A stretch of DNA of 43,751 nucleotides, taken from Chloroflexota bacterium (GTDB taxonomy: Bacteria > Chloroflexota > Anaerolineae > Anaerolineales > Villigracilaceae). A program made the translations under genes and the position numbers. Each line of letters starts with the position of its first letter. Position 1 is the stretch's first letter. The notes below the pieces were generated by a model that was not told the origin of the DNA, did no database searches, and saw nothing but the letters and a program-made list of their open reading frames with translations. Positions 1-7,656 of this stretch are shown here, one piece after another. The stretch is from the NCBI GenBank assembly GCA_029782225.1, contig JAKOVF010000334.1:1-43751 (forward strand), read 5' to 3'.

Positions 1-2040
1 GCAGAGTTCCGTGACCCGAAGGGCCGCTCAACAACCTGGGATGAATTCGGCTGGACCGGGGACGTGAAGTATCACCTGGGTGCGTACAAACTGCCCATGA
101 AGGATAAAAGCATCGATTCGGTCATCCGGATGCCCGCCAACCCCAGTCACCTCGAACATATTGACCCGGTCATTCTGGGGATGGCGCGCGCGGCGGATAC
201 AAAGGTGGATGAACCGGGGCCGCCCAGATATTTTGACAACGCTTCGCTGCCGATCCTGATCCACGGAGACGCCTCTTTTCCCGGGCAGGGAATCGTCTCC
301 GAGTCCCTGAACTTTTCGCGCCTGCCCGGCTATTCCGTGAGCGGAAGTCTGCATATCATTACGAATAATCAGTTGGGATTTACCGCCAACGATACCGAAT
401 CCCGCAGCAGCCTGCACGCGAGTGACCTGGCGAAAGGATTTGAGATTCCCGTCATCCATGTCAACGCCGACGATCCACTGGCCTGCCTTGAAGCCACACG
501 GACTGCGTTTGCCTACCGCCAAAAATTTCATAAAGACTTTGTCATTAATTTGGTTGGCTATCGCCGTTATGGTCATAACGAGGGAGATGAACCGCGCTTT
601 ACGCAGCCCGTCATGTATCAGCGTGTGGACAAGCATCCTTCGGTGAGACAGCTCTGGGCGTCCGCGTTGGAAGCGAAGGGTCAGCTTGAGGCAGGGAAGG
701 CTAATGAATTGTTGCAGTCACAATTGCAGCGCCTGCAGGAGGTCAGCGATAAGTTGGACGATGCTTCTCTGAAAGAGTCGCTTCCCAAGGCACCTCCACA
801 GGGCGCGGCACAAAAGGTTAACACCACTGTCCCACTCGAGGCGCTGAAGGATTTGAACGGAGCACTGATGCAATTCCCCGAAGGCTTTCATTTGAATCCA
901 AAGCTGCAAAAAGCGGTGGATCGCCGCCGCAGGCTGTTCGATCAAGGAAAAGATTCAAACATTGATTGGGCCGCTGCCGAGGAACTGGCATTTGCTTCAA
1001 TTTTAGAGGAAGGCATCCCTATTCGGCTGACGGGCGAGGACACTGTGCGCGGGACGTTCAGTCAGCGCCACGCCGCGTTTTACGATGTTCAGACCAATCA
1101 GGCATACATCCCGCTGCAGTCCATTCCACAGGCGAAGGCATCGTTTGAAGTCTTAAATAGTCCGCTCAGTGAGGCAGGTGCGGTGGGATTTGAGGTTGGC
1201 TACAACGTGCAGGCGCCAGAACGTTTCGTTTTGTGGGAAGCTCAATACGGAGACTTCATCAACGTGGCACAAGCCATGCTGGATGAGTTTCTGCTCGCAG
1301 GCCGGGCCAAGTGGGGTCTGACTCCGTCTCTGGTCTTGCTGCTGCCACATGGTAACGAGGGCATGGGACCGGATCACTCCAGCGCTCGCATCGAGCGTTT
1401 CCTGGCTTTGGCCGCGGAAACGAATGTCCGCATTGCTTATCCTTCTACTGCCGCTCAATATTTTCATTTGCTGCGACGGCAGGCGCTTCTGTTGAAAACG
1501 GATCCCCTGCCGCTCATCGTATTTACCCCAAAGGGATTGCTGCGTCATCCGCTCACTGCTGCGCCGGCCAGTGAATTCAGTGAAGGAAGCTGGCAGGCTG
1601 TGATGGACGATCCCAAATTGCCTGGCAAGCGAAAGGACGTGAGGAACCTGATCCTTTGCAGCGGTCGGATCTATATTGACCTTGTCACCAGTGAGTTGCG
1701 AAAAGACAACGCTGACGATGCGATTGGCCGCCTCGAACAACTCTATCCATTCCCGAGGCAGGAACTGGAGGAGCTGCTGGCAAGTTATCCCAGCCTGGAG
1801 CGGTTGATCTGGGTTCAGGAGGAGCCATCGAATATGGGAGCGTGGAATTACCTGCGTCCGCGACTGCGCGAGCTGGTGGGTGTCGGCCCATCGTTGCATT
1901 ATGTCGGCAGGCCGGAGAGTTCCAGCCCTGCAGAGGGTTCGACGACAGCCTATCGTGTCAATCAACAGGAATTGATCGAGCAGGCTTTCCATTTTGAGAA
2001 GCAGACGCGCGTGAGAAGTGTGGTGAAGGAGAGAGGTTGA
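1..2040 (+). CDS. sucA: 2-oxoglutarate dehydrogenase E1 component, 3' part (5' end outside window)
   Basis: Thiamine-diphosphate-dependent E1 subunit that decarboxylates 2-oxoglutarate and passes the succinyl group to the E2 lipoyl arm in the TCA cycle. The reading frame is open from base 1, so the gene enters from the left; about 679 C-terminal residues are present and roughly the first quarter of the usual ~930 is missing. Seen: the E1o signature GDVKYHLG (codons from base 61), a cofactor-region [33 protein letters not shown], and later [16 protein letters not shown] followed by [15 protein letters not shown], all typical of the SucA/OdhA family in the expected order. The stop lies one base before the sucB ATG, so the two are co-transcribed. 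A GTG at 64 could be mistaken for a start, but conserved coding sequence continues upstream of it. Confidence 0.97.
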   Translation, partial: AEFRDPKGRSTTWDEFGWTGDVKYHLGAYKLPMKDKSIDSVIRMPANPSHLEHIDPVILGMARAADTKVDEPGPPRYFDNASLPILIHGDASFPGQGIVSESLNFSRLPGYSVSGSLHIITNNQLGFTANDTESRSSLHASDLAKGFEIPVIHVNADDPLACLEATRTAFAYRQKFHKDFVINLVGYRRYGHNEGDEPRFTQPVMYQRVDKHPSVRQLWASALEAKGQLEAGKANELLQSQLQRLQEVSDKLDDASLKESLPKAPPQGAAQKVNTTVPLEALKDLNGALMQFPEGFHLNPKLQKAVDRRRRLFDQGKDSNIDWAAAEELAFASILEEGIPIRLTGEDTVRGTFSQRHAAFYDVQTNQAYIPLQSIPQAKASFEVLNSPLSEAGAVGFEVGYNVQAPERFVLWEAQYGDFINVAQAMLDEFLLAGRAKWGLTPSLVLLLPHGNEGMGPDHSSARIERFLALAAETNVRIAYPSTAAQYFHLLRRQALLLKTDPLPLIVFTPKGLLRHPLTAAPASEFSEGSWQAVMDDPKLPGKRKDVRNLILCSGRIYIDLVTSELRKDNADDAIGRLEQLYPFPRQELEELLASYPSLERLIWVQEEPSNMGAWNYLRPRLRELVGVGPSLHYVGRPESSSPAEGSTTAYRVNQQELIEQAFHFEKQTRVRSVVKERG

Positions 2041-2041
2041 G

Positions 2042-3349
2042 ATGGCGACGAAAATATTGGTACCTGAATTGGGAGAGTCCGTTCTGGAAGCGACGGTATC
2101 ACGCTGGCTGAAGAAAGAAGGGGAGGCCGTGAACATTGGTGATGTGCTGGTCGAGCTGGAGACGGACAAGGTCAATCTTGAAGTGGGAGCCAAGAGCAAC
2201 GGCGTGCTGGCAAAGATCGATGTGCCGGAAGGCAGTGATGTAAAAGTTGGAGAAGTGTTGGGAACGATCGATGAAAGTGTCCGGCCGAAGGAGGAGCCTG
2301 CACAGGCGGAAGTCTCAAAGCCGCAGCCTGTGGAGGAAAAACAGGCACCGGCCAGCGCGGACGGAAAGAAGACGCAAGATCAGGCAGCGCCGCAATTGAC
2401 GCCGGTCGCGGCTCGCATGGTGCGTGAAAGAAATGTAGATGTCAGCCACTTGGCAGGAACAGGTAGCGAAGGGCGCATCACCAAAACCGATGTTGAAGAA
2501 TTCCTCCAGGCGCAGGAAAAAGCCCGAGAAAGCAGCAAACAGATGCCGACAGAGGAAGAAGCGCTCCCAAAAAGAGAAGAAAAATCACAAGAGGTTGAGA
2601 CTGCCGGTCAGCCGAAAGTCGAAAAGCCAGTGACGGTGAGTCCATCTGAGCATCTCGAAGAACGGATTCGAATGTCGCGCCGACGGCGGACCATCGCGCA
2701 GCGTTTGCTGGAAGCCAGGCAAGGTACGGCCATGCTGACCACGTTCAACGAGATCGACATGAGCGCAGTCATGGATTTGCGCAAACGTCGCAATGAAGAA
2801 TTCCAGAAACGACATGGCGTGAAGCTGGGATTTACGTCCTTTTTTGTCAAGGCCTGTGTCAGCGCGCTCAAGGCTTTCCCGCAGGTAAACGCGGAAATCC
2901 AGGGGGATGAGATTCTTCTGAAGTACTACTATGATATTGGGATGGCTATCGGCTCTGAGGAGGGATTGGTGGTGCCGGTGATCCGTGATGCCGATCACCT
3001 GTCATTTGCGGAAATCGAACAGCAGGTGAAGGATCTTGTGGCAAAAACAGATGCAGGAAAATTATCGGTTGAAGATTTGCGCGGTGGTACGTTTACGATC
3101 ACAAACGGCGGCGTATTTGGGTCATTGTTGAGCACACCGATTCTCAACCCCCCGCAGGTTGGCATACTCGGAATGCATAAGATCGAAGATCGGCCGATCG
3201 CACTGAACGGACAGGTTGTCATCCGCCCTATGATGTATGTCGCGTTAAGCTATGACCATCGCATCGTGGATGGCCGAGAGGCCGTTCAGTTTTTGGTACA
3301 CGTCAAGCAGATGGTGGAAGAGCCGGGATTTTTGCTCGTGGAAAGTTGA
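2042..3349 (+). CDS. sucB: Dihydrolipoyllysine succinyltransferase (E2 of 2-oxoglutarate dehydrogenase)
   Basis: Core E2 enzyme that takes the succinyl group from E1 and transfers it to CoA. 435 aa, normal for the family. Domains: lipoyl domain at about residues 2-77 with the lipoylation lysine in ETDKVNLEV (K43); an acidic, Glu/Gln/Lys-rich linker; the peripheral E3-binding domain at about 117-153 ([11 protein letters not shown]...[12 protein letters not shown]); a second charged linker; and the catalytic acyltransferase domain from about 205, ending with the active-site HRIVDG (H406, D410). The ETDKV form of the lipoyl site favours the succinyltransferase over the pyruvate E2. The start is one base after the sucA stop, with GAGAGG just upstream inside sucA. 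The E3 gene is not in the window. Confidence 0.95.
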   Translation: MATKILVPELGESVLEATVSRWLKKEGEAVNIGDVLVELETDKVNLEVGAKSNGVLAKIDVPEGSDVKVGEVLGTIDESVRPKEEPAQAEVSKPQPVEEKQAPASADGKKTQDQAAPQLTPVAARMVRERNVDVSHLAGTGSEGRITKTDVEEFLQAQEKARESSKQMPTEEEALPKREEKSQEVETAGQPKVEKPVTVSPSEHLEERIRMSRRRRTIAQRLLEARQGTAMLTTFNEIDMSAVMDLRKRRNEEFQKRHGVKLGFTSFFVKACVSALKAFPQVNAEIQGDEILLKYYYDIGMAIGSEEGLVVPVIRDADHLSFAEIEQQVKDLVAKTDAGKLSVEDLRGGTFTITNGGVFGSLLSTPILNPPQVGILGMHKIEDRPIALNGQVVIRPMMYVALSYDHRIVDGREAVQFLVHVKQMVEEPGFLLVES

Positions 3350-3356
3350 GATCCTG

Positions 3357-3421
3357 GTTCACCACAGAGTTCACGGAGATTCAATTGGTTTTCTCAGTGG
3401 ACTCTGTGATCACCGTGGTCC
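3357..3421. repeat. Imperfect inverted repeat between convergent sucB and osmC-like genes
   Basis: The 75-bp gap between the converging genes is dominated by a dyad: CACAGAGT at 3363-3370 pairs exactly with ACTCTGTG at 3401-3408, and the flanks (CACC/CACGG on the left, CACCGTGG on the right) add partial pairing. No T-run follows on either strand, so it is either a shared two-way transcription stop of non-classical form or an extragenic REP-like unit. The words 'CACAGAG' and 'CACGGAG' resemble dispersed extragenic repeats seen in several bacterial genomes; that resemblance is from memory. Confidence 0.5.
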
Positions 3422-3424
3422 TGT

Positions 3425-3868
3425 CTATGAGTTGATCAGGTCGGCGTCAATTTTGATTTCAAGCCCATCGCGCAAAATCTTTGAGACGGGACATTCCTTG
3501 TGCGCATCGAGCGCAAGTTTTTTGAAGGTGGATTGGTCTATGCCCGGCACTTCGCCGCGTACATGCAGCAACATACTGACAATCTCATAGAATCCGTTTT
3601 TCGAGCGGATCGTGCACGTGGCATTCGCTTCGGTTTGGACCGGGGTATAGCCCTTCCTTTTGAGAATGTTTGCCAGTGCCATGCTAAAACAGGCTGCATG
3701 AGCCGCGGCGATCAGTTCTTCCGGGTTCAGCCCGGTTGAATCTCCAAAACGGGTTTGATAGCTGTAAGGCAATTCATAAAGTGTTCGGCTTTCCGTGCTG
3801 ACCACTCCGGAGCCTTGCTCCAGATCACCGGTCCACAGCACCCCTGCCTTTCGATTGAATTCCGTCAT
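3425..3868 (-). CDS. OsmC family peroxiredoxin-like protein
   Basis: Small thiol peroxidase of the OsmC/Ohr superfamily, expected to reduce organic hydroperoxides in the cytoplasm. 147 aa, the usual size. Seen: the two conserved redox cysteines, the first in AAHAACFSMALA (on the central helix) and the second in HKECPVSKIL, with the family pattern LNPEELIAAAHAACFSMAL and a C-terminal beta strand. The segment around the first Cys fits the OsmC subgroup (as opposed to Ohr). The start is ATG at 3868 with AAGGAG 8 bases upstream. It stands alone, convergent with sucB. A perfect 8-bp palindrome sits just upstream of its start and may control it. Confidence 0.93.
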   Translation of the reverse strand: MTEFNRKAGVLWTGDLEQGSGVVSTESRTLYELPYSYQTRFGDSTGLNPEELIAAAHAACFSMALANILKRKGYTPVQTEANATCTIRSKNGFYEIVSMLLHVRGEVPGIDQSTFKKLALDAHKECPVSKILRDGLEIKIDADLINS

Positions 3869-3890
3869 TTCTTGCTCCTTTTATGGTGGA

Positions 3891-3910
3891 CTTTTCACGC
3901 TTGTGAAAAG
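3891..3910. promoter_or_regulatory. Perfect palindrome upstream of the osmC-like gene (candidate operator)
   Basis: CTTTTCAC (3891-3898) and GTGAAAAG (3903-3910) form a perfect inverted repeat with a 4-bp centre (GCTT), 23-42 bases upstream of the OsmC start codon. The half-site length and spacing suit a dimeric transcription factor binding over the promoter or transcript start of the minus-strand gene. As RNA it would be an 8-bp hairpin, but no T-run follows on the minus strand, so a terminator is less likely. Which regulator would bind is unknown. Confidence 0.45.
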
Positions 3911-4141
3911 GATTTTTGCCACTCAGGCTGTAACTTCCCTTGGGACTTACCTTGTACCTCTTTGATACTCTTTATGAATAACGAGCATGATTCAGAAGAG
4001 TTATAGAAAGCGACAGAGCATGTCAATATCATCTAAGCAGCTAGGGGAAGAGGCAAACTCCTACTAGGGGAATCCTTTGTGCTGAAATGCAGCCCTGAGA
4101 ATCTATGCCAGTTATAATGAAAAAGGTGAGTGAAATGAACG

Positions 4142-4292
4142 AACAGTCTGCGCGTATTGGTGATCGAAGTCGGGACGGTCAAGAACCATGTGCATAATAT
4201 GCTGGATAGAAATGAAGGTGAGCAGCCGTGGAGAGGCCGCGGCGTATCTTGCCTTTATTAAGAAGCAATCAAGAGCGGAGGTCCAGGTCTAG
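4142..4292 (+). pseudogene. Decayed LuxR/NarL-type helix-turn-helix fragment (frameshifted)
   Basis: Translating from 4160 gives VIEVGTVKNHVHNMLD, an almost textbook recognition-helix region of a NarL/FixJ DNA-binding domain (compare ...TVKHHIHNILEKL in the intact regulator at 34245-34922). The frame is lost near 4214; shifting by one base at 4215 restores KVSSRGEAAAYLAFIKKQ, the normal continuation of the same domain, to a stop at 4290-4292. No receiver domain or N-terminal half of the HTH is visible before it, and no start codon with a ribosome-binding site serves it. It is therefore a relic of the 3' end of a response-regulator gene. The very next gene (4407) is a degenerate receiver, so the two may derive from one ancestral regulator locus. 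Confidence 0.75.
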
Positions 4293-4406
4293 TCCCTTTG
4301 AGCTTCATTCTATATCTGATTATATCTCCCCTCTATAACCTTATATATAGAGTTTTCCGACGATTGATACGATGCTTGTTCTAAACTTTAGTAGTCAGGA
4401 TAAATT

Positions 4407-4769
4407 ATGGATAACCAACGGATTGTTTTAATTAACGGCTCGCGGCTATTGCGCGAGCTATTGCACATTGTGATTTACAAAGCCAGGCACCTCGAGATCG
4501 TGCAGGAAATTCAAAACCTAGACGAACTTCCCTCCGCGATCCAGGCTTCCGACGCAGACTGGGTGATCATTTCCCTGCCTTTTGATGAAAAGACGCCAGA
4601 GTGGGTAGATTCGTATATCGTAAGCCACCCCTCGATCCGTTTCCTGGTTGTGTCGAATGACGGAAGCCGGGTCAAAATGAAATGGCTGGAGAGCCACGAA
4701 GAGGAATTGGATGACCTTACGCTAAAGGACTTAATTCACCTGCTTGAAAGCAGCCCTCAGCAAGCCTAG
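4407..4769 (+). CDS. Degenerate (phosphorylation-dead) receiver-like protein
   Basis: 120-aa protein whose pattern of strands and helices follows a CheY/NarL receiver: RIVLINGSRLLRELLHIVI at the N-terminus, DADWVIISLPF at the usual phosphorylation strand, IRFLVVSND at the strand that normally ends in Thr/Ser, and a final helix LTLKDLIHLLE. The functional residues are gone: the acidic pair (DD) is NG, the phospho-acceptor Asp is Ser, and no conserved Lys follows a beta-5 strand. I infer a pseudo-receiver that binds a partner without phosphorylation. There is no DNA-binding domain; a shattered one lies just upstream. AGGA precedes the ATG, and the gene is 21 bp from the YihY gene, so they are probably co-transcribed. 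An unrelated small alpha/beta fold is possible. Confidence 0.7.
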   Translation: MDNQRIVLINGSRLLRELLHIVIYKARHLEIVQEIQNLDELPSAIQASDADWVIISLPFDEKTPEWVDSYIVSHPSIRFLVVSNDGSRVKMKWLESHEEELDDLTLKDLIHLLESSPQQA

Positions 4770-4790
4770 TTAACTCACGGAGTATTCCGT

Positions 4791-5678
4791 ATGAACGGCA
4801 AACAAGTGAGCGACATCATGGTGGGTTTAAATCGGATCAGCAGGGATCGCTTTCATATTCTCACTATGGCTTTTACAAGTTTCAACGAAGCCCGCGCGGC
4901 ACAGGCCGCAGCCGCGCTCGCCTACTATGCTTTCTTTTCCCTTTTTCCCCTCCTGTTGGTTTTTATTATTGCGGGCAGCTACTTTCTCGACGGCCAGCGG
5001 GTGTTCTCTCAGGTGACATGGTCAGTGGAACAGATTATCCCTGTTTCTCATGCGTTGCTTACAGAGAACCTCCGTCATGTATTGCAGGATCGCGGAACTG
5101 TAGGAATCGTTGTCCTGGTGACCCTGCTCTGGTCGGCCTCAGGCGCTTTTACAAGTCTGGCCTACAATATTGACCTTGCCTGGCCGATGGCGCGCCGCAG
5201 AAACTTCTTTCAAAAACGGCTGATCGGTTTCTGGATGATCGCCGGCATCAGTATTCTTCTGGTCCTGTCCATTCTGCTGGACTGGCTGGCCCACATGATT
5301 CCCTTCCTGAATTTTGTGAACGCGTCCTTCTCGGCCCCGAGCCTGCTGAGGCCGTTCACCAGCTTTATCTCCTGGCTGACGGTTTTCCTGATGTTACTGG
5401 CCCTGTATCATTCTGCCCCGGCGGCCCGCGTACGGTGGAGGGCATCCCTGTGGGGCGCGCTGACCGCGTCCATCGGTTGGAAACTCGCGACGGCTGGCTT
5501 TGCCTGGTATCTGAAAACCGGCGTTGATCGCTACCAATTGATCTATGGCTCACTGGGAGCCATCGTTATCTTGTTATTCTTGATCTACCTGATTTCCTTC
5601 ATTGTCTTGTTTGGTGCTCATCTCACGGCGGCCATGGATCTTTCAGAGAAGCAAAAGATGGGCATTCCCACCGTATGA
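4791..5678 (+). CDS. YihY/virulence factor BrkB family inner-membrane protein
   Basis: 295-aa polytopic membrane protein of the YihY/BrkB family (once annotated as ribonuclease BN; its transport or envelope role is unproven). Seen: a cytoplasmic N-terminal helix with FTSFNEARAAQAAAALAYYAFFSLFPLLL, the family hallmark, then about six membrane helices at roughly residues 42-62, 98-125, 145-165, 185-203, 212-235 and 245-275, with LWSASGAFTSLAYNIDLAW and RWRASLWGALTASIGW as further family-like segments. GGAG lies 9-12 bases before the ATG. It follows the pseudo-receiver gene closely. Confidence 0.9.
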   Translation: MNGKQVSDIMVGLNRISRDRFHILTMAFTSFNEARAAQAAAALAYYAFFSLFPLLLVFIIAGSYFLDGQRVFSQVTWSVEQIIPVSHALLTENLRHVLQDRGTVGIVVLVTLLWSASGAFTSLAYNIDLAWPMARRRNFFQKRLIGFWMIAGISILLVLSILLDWLAHMIPFLNFVNASFSAPSLLRPFTSFISWLTVFLMLLALYHSAPAARVRWRASLWGALTASIGWKLATAGFAWYLKTGVDRYQLIYGSLGAIVILLFLIYLISFIVLFGAHLTAAMDLSEKQKMGIPTV

Positions 5679-5798
5679 ATTCCAAAGAGTACGTTATGCA
5701 CCATTATCTTTATCTAGCGGGTCAGGAAAGGCAGAACACAACCTTCACTTATTCGTTCTCTCCTATATAGGTAACGAAACCAGTTTCAGGAGGCTGCA

Positions 5799-6011
5799 AT
5801 GAATTACATGGACGACCAAACGATCGGTGCGTATCAGGCTGAGACCACTGAAAGTTTGCGGGCGCCCGCATCCAGATTACTGGTAGCAGGTCCTCGCGTG
5901 GAGAATTCTGGTGCAGACCTGCGTATCAAAAACCAAATGGTTGGGTGGACATTCTCAACGCGCATGAGTTTGTTCGCTCTGCTGAGAATGCCATTAGGTT
6001 CAATACTATGA
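5799..6011 (+). CDS. Small hypothetical protein (70 aa)
   Basis: Not recognised. The case for a real gene is a strong ribosome-binding site (AGGAGG, 6 bases before the ATG) and placement 9 bp before the BON-domain gene in the same direction. The product is soluble-looking in its first 50 residues and ends with a short hydrophobic stretch (SLFALLRMPLGSIL). There are no cysteines and no domain I can name. It could be a translated leader for the BON/glycosidase genes or a relic of a longer gene. The opposite-strand ORF covering this region crosses the BON gene and is a shadow. Confidence 0.4.
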   Translation: MNYMDDQTIGAYQAETTESLRAPASRLLVAGPRVENSGADLRIKNQMVGWTFSTRMSLFALLRMPLGSIL

Positions 6012-6020
6012 GGTACACCT

Positions 6021-6260
6021 ATGAAACCAATACACAGTGAATTACATTTCAAGGTAGAACAAGCGATCATGGATAACCCGCAGATCCGTGAATACGGCAT
6101 CGATATACTGGAGCAAAATGGGGTCATCACTCTAAAGGGAACTGTGCCGACCCATGAGGTGAGTGAAACTGTTGAATCATTGGCGAAGAATGTCTTCGGA
6201 GTCCGAGGGGTGATCAACGAACTGGAGATCAGTACATCTAACGAGCCCAACCATCAATGA
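6021..6260 (+). CDS. BON domain protein
   Basis: 79-aa stand-alone BON domain (named for OsmY and nodulation proteins), a small alpha/beta module thought to bind phospholipid or ligands at the envelope. Seen: LHFKVEQAIMDNPQIREYGIDILEQNGVITLKGTVPT..., then VESLAKNVFGVRGVINELEIS, the two helix-strand-strand halves of the fold including the conserved Gly in NGVITLKG and the GV..V.NEL ending. No signal peptide is visible, so it may act inside the cell or on the inner membrane face. GAGGT stands 6 bases before the ATG. Its TGA overlaps the ATG of the next gene (ATGA), indicating coupled translation with the membrane-anchored glycosidase-like protein. Confidence 0.87.
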   Translation: MKPIHSELHFKVEQAIMDNPQIREYGIDILEQNGVITLKGTVPTHEVSETVESLAKNVFGVRGVINELEISTSNEPNHQ

Positions 6261-7654
6261 AAAACGAACTTACAGGGGCAAGTCACCGCACGGGGTTCTG
6301 GAGCGGGGCATTGTTCGGTATGGTGACCGGGATCGTGTCACTGCTCGCGTATCAATACTTCCACGGCATCCTCCGAAGTCCGCGCTTGATATCGAAAGCG
6401 ATCTTTTCAAGTGAGGAGAAATTCGAGACCAAGGAAGCCGTGGCGATGTTTATTGCCACGGAAAATCTGAAATCGGGGATCCTTCCGCGCCGCCTGACAC
6501 ATACAATGAGCAAGGATATCCTGCATGCGGGCTATCGCAATTTCCGCGAAAGCTGGGCGCGCGACTTCAGCTTCGCGGCGTATGGTTTGCTCGCTCTCGA
6601 GCAGAACCAGGTCGTCGAGGATACGCTGGAGGCTTTTCTATGGTTCCAGAAGACGGATGGGCAGTTGCCGGTCAAGCTCTTTTCGATGGATGTCGTGACG
6701 CGTTTTTTCCATTCCCTGTTTGGACGTGAGCAGCCCACCGAAAACATGCTCCGGCCGAAGTATTTCAGCGCACATGGCGCGCCGGCCCTGGATGGTCAGG
6801 CGTTACTGGTCATCGCCGGATTGAATTATGTTCAGGCAACCGAAGATATCATCTTCCTTAGAAAATACTGGGAGCAGCTGGTGCTTGCCATAAAATGGCT
6901 GGACGGTTATCGCCGTGATCCTTCTTCGCCTCTGCTCGTGCAGGGTGCATTTGCCGATTGGGCCGACTCGGTGGCGCGGCGTGGACGTGTGCTGTATACG
7001 AACGTCGTGTACTGGAAAGCTCTGTGTGACATGTCACAGGCCGCGTTGACCTTAAACCGGAAAGATGAAGCACAGCGCTATGAGATGGATGCTGGTGAAG
7101 TTTCCAGCGCCATCCAGGAACACTTCTGGAGGCCAGACCTCGGTTACTTTGTAACCAGTGAATTCCTGGAGCAATTAAGCAGCGATGGCAACTTGCTGGC
7201 AATTGCCTGGGGGCTGGCGCAGCCAGATCAGGCCGAGAGCATCCTACAGGTCATGAAAGGGGCGAAGATGGCAGAGCCGGTGCCGACGCGTGCGGCGTAC
7301 CCGGCCTATCCCGCGGAACTGATCGCGTTGGAAAATCATCTTGGGGGCCTCTCGAACTATCATACGACCGCGGCGTGGTTGTGGCTGGGCGCGTGGCATG
7401 TCATCTCGCTGGTCAAAGCCGGGAATTTGGAAGAAGCTCATGAACTGCTCCTGCGCATCTCGGATGTGATTGTGCGCGATCAACAGGTGAACGAAGTGCA
7501 TGGGCCGAACGGCGAACCTCTGGCGAGCCTCTGGTATCACTTTGAATCTCCCCTTATCTGGAATGCCGGCATGGTCATTTATGCCTATCATATCTTTGAA
7601 ACCAGGGCGGCTAAGAGCGGGCTGCTCGTTCTTGTTAGCAAGAATAGGAAGTGA
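6257..7654 (+). CDS. Membrane-anchored six-hairpin glycosidase-like protein
   Basis: 465 aa. An N-terminal hydrophobic helix (about residues 14-34) with a short positively charged head suggests a membrane anchor with the catalytic part outside. The rest reads as an (alpha/alpha)6 toroid of the six-hairpin glycosidase superfamily (amylo-alpha-1,6-glucosidase, GH15 and neutral invertase relatives): ESWARDFSFAAYGLLAL with a conserved Arg-Asp, FLWFQKTDGQLPV, DGQALLVIAGLNYV, GAFADWADSV, WRPDLGYF and WLWLGAWHVI. The acidic residues in RDF and DWAD are candidate catalytic or substrate-binding residues. The substrate is unknown, probably an alpha-glucan or glycolipid sugar given the GT4 neighbour. 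It overlaps the BON gene at its start and ends right at the start of the glycosyltransferase gene, so the three form an operon. The exact GH family is uncertain. Confidence 0.7.
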   Translation: MKNELTGASHRTGFWSGALFGMVTGIVSLLAYQYFHGILRSPRLISKAIFSSEEKFETKEAVAMFIATENLKSGILPRRLTHTMSKDILHAGYRNFRESWARDFSFAAYGLLALEQNQVVEDTLEAFLWFQKTDGQLPVKLFSMDVVTRFFHSLFGREQPTENMLRPKYFSAHGAPALDGQALLVIAGLNYVQATEDIIFLRKYWEQLVLAIKWLDGYRRDPSSPLLVQGAFADWADSVARRGRVLYTNVVYWKALCDMSQAALTLNRKDEAQRYEMDAGEVSSAIQEHFWRPDLGYFVTSEFLEQLSSDGNLLAIAWGLAQPDQAESILQVMKGAKMAEPVPTRAAYPAYPAELIALENHLGGLSNYHTTAAWLWLGAWHVISLVKAGNLEEAHELLLRISDVIVRDQQVNEVHGPNGEPLASLWYHFESPLIWNAGMVIYAYHIFETRAAKSGLLVLVSKNRK

Positions 7655-7656
7655 AG

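Larger units (their letters stand above)
3869..4406. other. Intergenic region of 538 bp between osmC-like gene and degenerate receiver gene
   Basis: Apart from the palindrome at 3891-3910 and the HTH relic at 4142-4292, the stretch holds no convincing gene. It contains two near-copies of CTAGGGGAA (around 4041 and 4064) of unknown meaning. At 4331-4337 and 4346-4352 CTCTATA and TATAGAG form a weak AT-rich stem followed by TTTTCC, which may be the old terminator of the decayed regulator. The A+T-rich bases 4310-4400 probably carry the promoter of the gene starting at 4407; I could not single out -35 and -10 boxes with confidence. Confidence 0.5.

Noticed and set aside
1153..2199. 348-aa minus-strand ORF over sucA/sucB
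   Set aside because: It lies entirely antisense to highly conserved sucA and sucB and shows no recognisable motif; a coding-strand shadow.
5834..6250. 138-aa minus-strand ORF over the BON gene
   Set aside because: The BON domain is clearly on the plus strand; this frame is its shadow.
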